A stretch of DNA of 64,000 nt from Streptomyces cupreus (GTDB lineage: Bacteria > Actinomycetota > Actinomycetes > Streptomycetales > Streptomycetaceae). Location of the stretch: positions 124,001 through 188,000 of the forward strand of contig NZ_JACMSF010000001.1 of NCBI RefSeq assembly GCF_014257025.1, in the 5' to 3' direction. This document shows, piece after piece, positions 35,391-42,649 of this stretch. The notes beneath the pieces were generated by a model. That model saw nothing but the letters and a program-made list of their open reading frames with translations. It did not search any database and was not told the DNA's origin. Positions within the stretch are counted from its first letter, which is position 1, and every line of letters begins with the position of its first letter. The position numbers and the translations under genes are program-made.

Positions 35391-36080
35391 ATGACCGACC
35401 TGAACGCCGCCGAACGAGGGCTGCGGCTGATGATGAGCGAACTGCGGGAGACGTCCGAGTTCGAGGTGCACGACGCCCTGCCCGGTGTCGTCGACCCCGC
35501 CTGCGAGGATGTGGACGCGGCATTCGCCGGCATCATGGCCACTACGGGCGTCGCTCTGGACGACGGGCTCAAGAACTGCTTCGTGCGTTTCGACCGGCTC
35601 TCGGCCTGCTGGGATCTGGAGGGTTCCGAGAACGGCCTCTCCGGAGAGTTCTGCATTTCGCACCTGCCCGCCGTGATCGCCACCGAGGCACCGCCCTCGG
35701 CGCCGGAGTTGATGACCGAGGACGAGCGGCAACGGTATGCGCAGTTCCGGGTTCTCGACGATCACCCGGTGAGCGGGACCGGAGCCTTCGCGGCCCTGCG
35801 TCTGAATCCGGAGAGCCCAACTCCGGAGATCTGGTACCACGACTTCCACTACAACCTGGGCGGATTCCGGATGGCCCTCGACTACTGCCGGTATCTGGAC
35901 GTCCTCACGCTCACCAAGGGGACGTTCGGCTGGCAGTTCCTGTTCTGCGACGTCTCCTTCACGGACGACGACTTCCTGGGCCTGGGGGACGAGCTGGGAG
36001 AAATGCTCGCCGTCTTCCCCCGCCTCTTCCCCGACCGCGACTACACGGACCTGCGCGCCCGACTTGAGGAACGCCTGTGA
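35391..36080 (+). CDS. Candidate immunity or chaperone protein of the effector
   Basis: 229 residues, ATG at 35391 with a CGGAG ribosome binding site, 41 bases after the effector. It is acidic, without signal peptide or membrane segment. The C-terminal half has an alpha/beta look (WYHDFHYNLGGFRMALDY, then GTFGWQFLFCDVSF) and ends PRLFPDRDYTDLRARLEERL, a pattern reminiscent of SUKH/SMI1-like immunity proteins, though I cannot place the family. It is not a known structural CIS gene and interrupts the structural order. Its place directly after a polymorphic toxin end and its slightly lower GC favour an immunity or loading-chaperone role. This is inference. Confidence 0.6.
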   Translation: MTDLNAAERGLRLMMSELRETSEFEVHDALPGVVDPACEDVDAAFAGIMATTGVALDDGLKNCFVRFDRLSACWDLEGSENGLSGEFCISHLPAVIATEAPPSAPELMTEDERQRYAQFRVLDDHPVSGTGAFAALRLNPESPTPEIWYHDFHYNLGGFRMALDYCRYLDVLTLTKGTFGWQFLFCDVSFTDDDFLGLGDELGEMLAVFPRLFPDRDYTDLRARLEERL

Positions 36081-36763
36081 CCCGCTACGCCGACATCCCC
36101 AAACCCATCCGCTCCGGCATGGTCGTCGTTGACCCCGACACCGGCGCCCCCCAGCGGGTCATCGTGCTGCAGTTCAACCCGGACACCCTGGAGCGCAGTG
36201 TCGCGCCGCAGTCCGCCGGGGACAGCGGTGACGCCGGTGGCGGTGGGACCGGGAGCGGGGACCGCAATGAGGCGCTCCGGCTCAAGGGCCCCGCCCAGGA
36301 GACCTGGAAGTTCACCGCCGAGATCGACGCCACCGACCAGTTCGAGGTCGCCGCGCCCGACGGGATCCATCCCCAGCTCGCCACGCTGGAGATGCTGGTG
36401 CAGCCGACCACCGCCCAACTGCGTGCCGCGAGCCGGCTGTCGCAGAAGGGGGCCATCGAGATCAGCCCGATCGAGATGCCGCTCACCCTGTTCACTTGGG
36501 GGAGCAAGCGGGTCATGCCGGTGCGGCTCACCGAACTGTCCGTCAACGAGTCCGCGTTCGACGTCAACCTCAATCCCATCCGCGCCTCCCTCAGCATCGG
36601 CATGAAGATCCTCACCGTCAGCGATCTCCCGGCCGGACACCGGGGCGCGGACCTCTATCTCGCCCACCTCGCACAGAAGGAGCGGCTCGCCGCCGCCGCG
36701 CGGGGCGGCAGCATGGGCGGGCTCGGGCTCGCCGGAACCAACGTCGTGACCGGAAGGGGCTGA
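36077..36763 (+). CDS. CIS tube adaptor protein (Afp7/Pvc7 N-terminal-like)
   Basis: 228 residues from a GTG overlapping the upstream stop (GTGA). The segments VIVLQFNPDTLERSV, the block around residues 70-85 (LKGPAQETWKFTAEID) and the later LTELSVNESAFDVNLNPIRASL are characteristic of the tube-initiator/adaptor family that links the inner tube to the hub in Afp, PVC and related particles. A Gly-rich loop (residues 47-61) is inserted after the first strand. In Afp7 a LysM domain is fused at the C-terminus; here LysM is a separate gene directly downstream. Confidence 0.88.
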   Translation: MTRYADIPKPIRSGMVVVDPDTGAPQRVIVLQFNPDTLERSVAPQSAGDSGDAGGGGTGSGDRNEALRLKGPAQETWKFTAEIDATDQFEVAAPDGIHPQLATLEMLVQPTTAQLRAASRLSQKGAIEISPIEMPLTLFTWGSKRVMPVRLTELSVNESAFDVNLNPIRASLSIGMKILTVSDLPAGHRGADLYLAHLAQKERLAAAARGGSMGGLGLAGTNVVTGRG

Positions 36764-36772
36764 GCGGCACTT

Positions 36773-37138
36773 ATGGCCGAGCTTGAGCCGTACGAGAACG
36801 CCTTCGACGCGATACCGGGTGCGCACCCCTATCCGCGGAACAGCCGGTACCACGATGCCGAGATCGGCATCCACCGGCGCCCTGACGGGACCGAAGTCCG
36901 GTACACCAAGCGGCGGTTGCTGCCTCCCCTGGACGAGCGGGAGACGCAGGGGCACACCGTCGCCGCGGGGGAGCGGCCCGATCTGCTCGGGCAGCGCTAC
37001 TTCGGCGACCCCGGCCAGTGGTGGCAGATCGCCGACGCCAACCCCGTACTGGATCCACGCGAGTTGACCGAAGAGCCCGGACGTGTCGTCGACATCCCGC
37101 TCACCGGCGGATTCCCCCGCGGAGACCGGCGTGTTTGA
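36773..37138 (+). CDS. LysM-like baseplate protein
   Basis: 121 residues starting 9 bases after the adaptor. Residues 55-110 form a LysM-like fold: HTVAAGERPDLLGQRYFGDP, WWQIADANPVLDPREL, and VVDIPL at the end. LysM domains in tail-like particles act as structural baseplate connectors as often as peptidoglycan binders. Taken with the preceding gene it corresponds to a split Afp7/Pvc7. It overlaps the start of the hub gene. Confidence 0.82.
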   Translation: MAELEPYENAFDAIPGAHPYPRNSRYHDAEIGIHRRPDGTEVRYTKRRLLPPLDERETQGHTVAAGERPDLLGQRYFGDPGQWWQIADANPVLDPRELTEEPGRVVDIPLTGGFPRGDRRV

Positions 37139-38270
37139 TCTGCCCGTGGGGCAGGGCCCCGTCCACATCACCCTCCTCATGGGACCCAAACTCGCCCGGC
37201 CCGTCCCCGCCGAGGTCACCGAGGCGCTGCTGACCGCCCAGATCACCGCCACCGCCGGTGAACGCAGCGGCTTCCAGCTGGCCTTCGACCTCACCAAGAA
37301 CGGCATCATCAGCCGACGGCTGCTGCCCGAGGGCTTCTTCGACCCGAAGACCCGGATCATCGTCACGGTCAGCGTCAAGGGCACCCCCGACGTGCTCTTC
37401 GACGGCCTGATCGTCCGCCATGAGGTGGGTGCCAGCAACCGGCCCGGACACTCCACCCTCACCGTCACCGGCGAGGACCTGACGCTGCTGATGGACCTGG
37501 AGGAGCGCACCGCCCCATACCCGAACCTGCCGCCCTCGCAGCGGGTGCTCGCCATCCTGCGCCGCTACTCCGACTACGGCATCCGGCCTGACGTCTACAC
37601 CGAGAAGGTCGCCCAGCCCCCGCACCAGGACCTGCGCGTCCACTACCAGACGGGCACCGACCTCCAGTACGTCACCGAACTCGCCCGCGCCAACGGCTAC
37701 ACCTTCTATCTGGAGCCGGGCCCCAACCCCGGTCAGTCCTCCGCCCGTTGGGGCCCCGAGGTCCGCCTCGGCATCCGCCAGCACGCCCTCAACGTCAACA
37801 TGGACGCCAACTCCACCGTGGACCAACTGACGTTCGCCTACGACGGAACCGCGCGCGAGGAGCCGCAGGCCCGCTGGCAGAACCCCGAGACCCGGCAGTC
37901 CGCCCTGCTCCCGCAGCCCTCCATCAGCCCCCTGCGCCCGCCCCTCGGCAAGCGGCCCACCCCGGCCCTCAAGCGCAGGACCCTCGCCGGCACCGCCAAG
38001 CAGCAACGCGAGCAGGCCGAGGCGGAGTTGCTGGCGCGCGCCGCCGTCTCCGCGGACGTCGTCTCCGGCTCGGGCTCCCTCGACGTCAACCGGCACGGCT
38101 ACATCCTCCAGCCCCGCCAGCTCGTCGGCGTGCGCGGTGCGGGACGGGCGTACGACGGCGACTACTACGTCAAGTCCGTCACCCACAACCTGCGCCCGGG
38201 CTCGTTCCAGCAGAACTTCACGCTCTCCCGCGAGGGCCTCGAAGCCCGCGGCGACTACGTCAGGCCCTGA
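37131..38270 (+). CDS. Baseplate hub protein (gp27 / phage late control D-like)
   Basis: 379 residues from a GTG at 37131 with GGAG six bases upstream; an earlier in-frame start would lie deeper in the LysM gene. Characteristic parts are the N-terminal beta-rich region, GEDLTLLMDLEERTAPYPNL, and the LysM/hub-like segment YQTGTDLQYVTELARANGYTFYL that is shared by gp27/VgrG hubs. The C-terminus ends VKSVTHNLRPGSFQQNFTL. It would form the trimeric ring on which the spike sits. Hub and spike, which are fused in VgrG/Afp8, are split here between this gene and the next. Confidence 0.9.
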   Translation: MFDLPVGQGPVHITLLMGPKLARPVPAEVTEALLTAQITATAGERSGFQLAFDLTKNGIISRRLLPEGFFDPKTRIIVTVSVKGTPDVLFDGLIVRHEVGASNRPGHSTLTVTGEDLTLLMDLEERTAPYPNLPPSQRVLAILRRYSDYGIRPDVYTEKVAQPPHQDLRVHYQTGTDLQYVTELARANGYTFYLEPGPNPGQSSARWGPEVRLGIRQHALNVNMDANSTVDQLTFAYDGTAREEPQARWQNPETRQSALLPQPSISPLRPPLGKRPTPALKRRTLAGTAKQQREQAEAELLARAAVSADVVSGSGSLDVNRHGYILQPRQLVGVRGAGRAYDGDYYVKSVTHNLRPGSFQQNFTLSREGLEARGDYVRP

Positions 38271-38296
38271 AAGCCCCAAGCCCGGAAGGCACAAGC

Positions 38297-38833
38297 ATGG
38301 CGGCACCCAGCAATCGCTACCTCGGCAAGTTCCGCGGCCGGGTCGTCGACAACGACGATCCGCTGCGCATCGGCCGGATCACCGTCGAGGTCCCGGACGT
38401 GCTCGGCGACGAGCCGTCCACCTGGGCGCTGCCCTGTCTGCCGTTCACCGGGCCCGAGGCGGGCCAGTTCGTGGTGCCGCCGCCCGGCACGGGAGTGTGG
38501 GTGGAGTTCGAGCAGGGCGATCCCAGCTTCCCGGTGTGGACCGGGTGCTGGTACGGCGCCGCCGAGGAACTGCCGCCCGACGCACGCCGCGAGCTCCAGG
38601 CGAACGCGTCCAGCAAACCGGTCGTCGTGCAGACACCGGGGGCCCACAAGCTCGTCCTGAACGACACGCCCGGCGCCGAGCAGGGGATCCTCCTCCAGGC
38701 CCAGGGCGGCGCGTACATCCGCATCACCAAGGAAGCCGTGGTCATCGCGACCGGCGCGGGCGCCGAGGTCATCCTGCGCGGGCGTGAAGTGACCATCAAC
38801 GAGGGCCAGTTGACCGTGCTCTCGAAGCGATAG
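38297..38833 (+). CDS. Baseplate spike protein (gp5/gpV-like, OB fold)
   Basis: 178 residues. The N-terminal OB-fold of baseplate assembly protein V is clear: YLGKFRGRVVDNDDPLRIGR, VPPPGTGVWVEFEQGDPSFPVWTG. A C-terminal beta-repeat stretch (LLQAQGGAYIRITKEAVVI) should form the trimeric needle. It pairs with the hub gene upstream and the PAAR tip gene 20 bases downstream. Confidence 0.92.
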   Translation: MAAPSNRYLGKFRGRVVDNDDPLRIGRITVEVPDVLGDEPSTWALPCLPFTGPEAGQFVVPPPGTGVWVEFEQGDPSFPVWTGCWYGAAEELPPDARRELQANASSKPVVVQTPGAHKLVLNDTPGAEQGILLQAQGGAYIRITKEAVVIATGAGAEVILRGREVTINEGQLTVLSKR

Positions 38834-38853
38834 AAGACGGGGGACGAACGAAG

Positions 38854-39189
38854 TTGTCCGGGAGTCTGCTCGACGCGGGTGCCGTGATCGGCTGCCCGCA
38901 CGGCGGCCGTGCGAGCACCGCCACCACACCCACCGCGGCCGTGCTGATCGACGGCAGGGCCGTCGCCACGGCCGCGCACGCCTATGCCGTCACCGGCTGC
39001 CCGCACACCGTGAACGGCGTGCCCAGCCCGTGCGTCTCCGTCCGCTTCAGCGCCGACGGCAGCGGCGTCACCGTCGACGGCGCGTCCGTGCTGCTCGACA
39101 CCTCCGCGGCCCAGTGCCTGAGCGCGGCCTTCGTCCCGCAGGGACCGCCCGTCGTCCAGGCCGCGCAGCGAAAGGTCACCGTCCGATGA
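38854..39189 (+). CDS. PAAR-like spike tip protein
   Basis: 111 residues from a rare TTG start (38854-38856); GGGGGA at about 38839 serves as ribosome binding site and no ATG/GTG fits. CPHGG (Cys14, His16) and GCPH (Cys48, His50) supply the likely Zn ligands of the PAAR cone. It sharpens the spike and can be an attachment point for cargo. The stop overlaps the next start (ATGA). Confidence 0.88.
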   Translation: MSGSLLDAGAVIGCPHGGRASTATTPTAAVLIDGRAVATAAHAYAVTGCPHTVNGVPSPCVSVRFSADGSGVTVDGASVLLDTSAAQCLSAAFVPQGPPVVQAAQRKVTVR

Positions 39190-39566
39190 GCCCACGCACC
39201 CGCAGCGACATCGCCTTCCCCTTCCGGCCCGACCGCCGGGGCCGCACCGCGCACGCCGGGCATGGCGAACACGTCCACGACCTGATCGAGCAGCTGCTGT
39301 TCACCAGCCCCGGCGAGCGCGTGATGCGCCCCGACTTCGGCTGCGGACTGCTCGATCTGGTCTTCGCCCCGACCAGCCCGGAACTGGTCAGCACCCTCGA
39401 ACTGTCCGTCCAGGCCTCGCTCCAGCGCTGGCTCGGCGATCTCATCGAGGTCGAGACGCTCGACGTGGTCGGCGACGACAACACCGTCCGCGTGTACCTG
39501 TCCTACGTGCTGCGCGCCACCGGCGCCCGCCGCGACGACGTCTTCGAAGGGAGGGCCGCCGCATGA
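39186..39566 (+). CDS. Baseplate wedge protein (gp25-like)
   Basis: 126 residues from the ATG at 39186. The gp25/lysozyme-like wedge family is shown by IAFPFRPD at the start, LIEQLLFTSPGERVMRPDFGCGLLDLVF and the C-terminal two-strand segment (VRVYLSYVLRATG). In contractile tails gp25 starts sheath polymerisation at the baseplate. Overlaps neighbours at both ends, so it is strictly coupled with the PAAR and baseplate J genes. Confidence 0.93.
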   Translation: MSPRTRSDIAFPFRPDRRGRTAHAGHGEHVHDLIEQLLFTSPGERVMRPDFGCGLLDLVFAPTSPELVSTLELSVQASLQRWLGDLIEVETLDVVGDDNTVRVYLSYVLRATGARRDDVFEGRAAA

Positions 39567-42500
39567 TCACGTCCCGGCGCAGCAAGGTCCGCGCCGCCCA
39601 GCTGGGCGGCGTCGACTCCGTCGAGGTCGGCGACGACGGGCTGCTGCTCACCGTCACCTTCCTCGGCAAGGCCCCGCACGGCCTCGGCCCCGAGAACGTC
39701 CGCATCGACGGCGGCCGCCGTGTCACCGGCATCACCGCCGTCGACGTCAGCGTCGAGCGCGAGGAGGACCCCGAGCTCGACGACCGGCTCTACGTCACCC
39801 TCGACCGGGCCGGCGACACCTCCCGCTACCGGCTCTCCCTGGTCGAGGCCGACCCCTACGGCCGCCCCGGCACCGAACCCTTCCGCGGCTTCGACCAGCG
39901 CTACCACAGCGCGACCTTCACCTTCCTGCCCGACTGCCCAACCCCCTTCGACTGCAAGGAAGAAGAACGACCGACCTCGGACTTCCCGGCCGCGCCCGTC
40001 ATCGACTACACCGCCCGCGACTACGACACCATCCGCAAACTCCTGCTGGACCGGCTCGCCCTCACCACCCCCGAATGGGTCGAGCGCAACCCCGCCGACC
40101 TCGGCATGACCCTGGTCGAGCTGCTCGCCCACACCGGCGACCAGCTCAGCTACCAGCAGGACGCGGTCGCCACCGAGGCCTACCTCGACACCGCCCGCCG
40201 CCGGGTCTCCGTACGCCGTCATGTCCGGCTCATCGACTACGCGATGCACGACGGCTGTACGGCACGGGCCTACGTCGTCGTGGAGACGGCCGGCGACCAC
40301 ACCCTCGCCCCGGGCACGTACCGCTTCGCCTCCGTCGACGTGCGCACCCTCGACCCGCACGATCGCCCCGAACCCGGCACCGTCGTCGACGAGAGCGCGC
40401 TCGGCGACCTCGACGAGCGAGGCTCGGTGGAGGTCTTCGAACCGGTCGTCACCGCCGACCCGCTCGAACTGCGCGTCGCCCACAACGCGATCCGCCTGTG
40501 GACCTGGGGCGGCGAGACCCGCACCCTGGCCAAGGGCGCCACCTCCGCCACCCTGCGCGACGAGTGGGCCGACCCGGAGACCTGCCGAGGCCGCCGACTC
40601 GATCTCAGGCCCGGCGATCTACTGATCCTGGAGGAGGTCAAGGGCCCGCGCACCGGCACTCCCGGTGACGCCGACCCCGCCCACCGCCAGGCCGTCCGTC
40701 TGACCTCCGTCACCCCCGCCGTCGACCGCATCGAGGACCAGCCGGTCCTGGAGATCACCTGGGCCGCCGAGGACGCCCTGCGCTTCCCCCTGTGCCTGAC
40801 CACCCTCGGCGGACGCGACTGCCTGCCCGTCGAGGACGTGACCCTGGCCCGCGGCAATGTCGTCCTCGTCGACCACGGCCGCACCCTGACAGGCCTGCCG
40901 GAGACGTTCACCGTGCCGCACGAGCCGGCCGTCATCGCCCCCTGCGAACCCCCCGCCTTCGGCTGCTGGGACCGCGATGAGGGCAACGCACCCGCGAGCA
41001 TCGTCAACTCCCTCACGGATCAGGCGGAATCGGGTCGGGCACTGCGCCCCGACGACATCCGCGAACTCTTCGACGTCGTCGGCGAGAGCGCCACCACCCG
41101 CGCCAGACTCGGCCTCGAACGCGCCGGACAGCGGCAGGAACAGGTCGTCCCCGGCACGGCGTACGCCCAGGCCGCCGCCCTGCGCAGGCTGCTCGCCCAG
41201 TCCGTGTACCCGGGCATCCGGCCCCGCTTCCGCCCTGTCCTCGGCCGGGCGCCCATCGCCCAGGCCGTGCCCTTCCCCGACCCGGCGACCGTCGCCACCG
41301 GGCAGGCCGAGCGCATCGCCGCCATCCCCGGCCGGATCCGGCAACGCCTGGTCGAACTGTGGCGCAGTGCCCGCGACCGGGACGGGCTGGGCGAGGAGGA
41401 GATCGCCGAACTGACCGTCGTCTACGGCCTGAAGACCCTGGAACGCCTCGAACTGCGCCGCCATCCGGTGCGCGCCCTGCGTGAACTCCTGCACCGCAGT
41501 GACCGGTTGCTCGACGGCAAGCTGCGCCGCATCGAAGGCCTCACCGCACGCGCCCGCGCCGGAACCGTCCTCGACGGGCACATCGCCTGGGAGATCGCCC
41601 ACAGTTGGGGCCCGGCGTACGCGGCCGGACTGCACCCCGACGAGCCCGTGCTGCGCGGCTCCGCGAGCGCCGGGCTCGCCCAGGACCCGCGCCGCGCCCT
41701 GCCCGCCGTACGCCTGCACCACGAGGACGAGGTGTGGCAGCCGCGCCGCGACCTGCTCGACAGTGGCCCCCGCGACCGGCACTTCGTCGGCGAACTGGAG
41801 GACGACGGCCGGCTCGCCCTGCGCTTCGGCGACGGACGGCACGGCGCCAGGCCCACCCCCGGCGCCCGGCTCGCCCTGCACCACCGGCTCGGCGGCGGCA
41901 CCGCCGGCAATGTCGGCGCCGAGGCCATCAACCATCTCGTCGTGGCCGCCGACTGCGAGCCCCCGCCCGCCGCAGTGGTCCGCAACCCGCTGCCCGCCAC
42001 CGGCGGCACCGACCCCGAACCGGTGGAACAGGTGCGCCAGTTGGCCCCGCTCGACCTGCGCCGAACCCGCCTGCGCGCGGTCACCGCCGAGGACTACGCG
42101 GCCCTCGCCACCGCCCTGCCCGGCGTCCAGCGAGCCGCCGCCGAACTCCGCTGGACCGGCAGTGTCCAGGAGGCGCACATCGCCATCGACGCGCTCGGCA
42201 GCGGCGCACCCACCCCGGAACTCCTCGCCGAGGTCACCCAGTCCCTGGAGACCTACCGGCGCATCGGCCACGACCTCGTCGTCGGCCCCGCCCGGCTCGT
42301 CCCGCTGGACATCGCGCTGACCGTGTGCGCCCTGCCCGGACACCAGCACGGGCAGATCCTGGCCGAGTTGTACCGCGTCCTCGGCGCGGGCCCGGGCGGG
42401 TTCTTCCACCCGGACACCCAGACCTTCGGCGAACCGGTCCGGCTCAGCCGACTGGTCGCCGTCGCGGCGGCGGTCCCCGGCGTGGAGAGCGTCGAAGTCA

Positions 42501-42649
42501 CCCGGCTGCAACGGCTGTTCGAGCAGGACCGAGGAGAGAGCGAGGACGGCGTGCTGCGGCTCGGCCCGCTGGAGGTCGCCACCTGCGACAACGACCCCGA
42601 CCGGCCGGAGAACGGCCGACTGGCGATATCCCTGGGAGGTGCCCGATGA
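39563..42649 (+). CDS. Baseplate J-like wedge protein 1 (gp6/Afp11-like)
   Basis: 1,028 residues, coupled to the gp25-like gene by ATGA. The family of putative baseplate assembly proteins is indicated by IDYTARDYDTIRKLLLDRLAL, NPADLGMTLVELLAHTGDQLSYQQD, RFGDGRHGARPTPG and NPLPATGGTDPEPVEQVRQ, and by a C-terminal J domain (LRAVTAEDYAALATALPGV). It would form the wedges around the hub. The N-terminal 130 residues add an Ig-like beta domain before the J core. Ends in overlap with the second J-type gene. Confidence 0.92.
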   Translation: MITSRRSKVRAAQLGGVDSVEVGDDGLLLTVTFLGKAPHGLGPENVRIDGGRRVTGITAVDVSVEREEDPELDDRLYVTLDRAGDTSRYRLSLVEADPYGRPGTEPFRGFDQRYHSATFTFLPDCPTPFDCKEEERPTSDFPAAPVIDYTARDYDTIRKLLLDRLALTTPEWVERNPADLGMTLVELLAHTGDQLSYQQDAVATEAYLDTARRRVSVRRHVRLIDYAMHDGCTARAYVVVETAGDHTLAPGTYRFASVDVRTLDPHDRPEPGTVVDESALGDLDERGSVEVFEPVVTADPLELRVAHNAIRLWTWGGETRTLAKGATSATLRDEWADPETCRGRRLDLRPGDLLILEEVKGPRTGTPGDADPAHRQAVRLTSVTPAVDRIEDQPVLEITWAAEDALRFPLCLTTLGGRDCLPVEDVTLARGNVVLVDHGRTLTGLPETFTVPHEPAVIAPCEPPAFGCWDRDEGNAPASIVNSLTDQAESGRALRPDDIRELFDVVGESATTRARLGLERAGQRQEQVVPGTAYAQAAALRRLLAQSVYPGIRPRFRPVLGRAPIAQAVPFPDPATVATGQAERIAAIPGRIRQRLVELWRSARDRDGLGEEEIAELTVVYGLKTLERLELRRHPVRALRELLHRSDRLLDGKLRRIEGLTARARAGTVLDGHIAWEIAHSWGPAYAAGLHPDEPVLRGSASAGLAQDPRRALPAVRLHHEDEVWQPRRDLLDSGPRDRHFVGELEDDGRLALRFGDGRHGARPTPGARLALHHRLGGGTAGNVGAEAINHLVVAADCEPPPAAVVRNPLPATGGTDPEPVEQVRQLAPLDLRRTRLRAVTAEDYAALATALPGVQRAAAELRWTGSVQEAHIAIDALGSGAPTPELLAEVTQSLETYRRIGHDLVVGPARLVPLDIALTVCALPGHQHGQILAELYRVLGAGPGGFFHPDTQTFGEPVRLSRLVAVAAAVPGVESVEVTRLQRLFEQDRGESEDGVLRLGPLEVATCDNDPDRPENGRLAISLGGAR

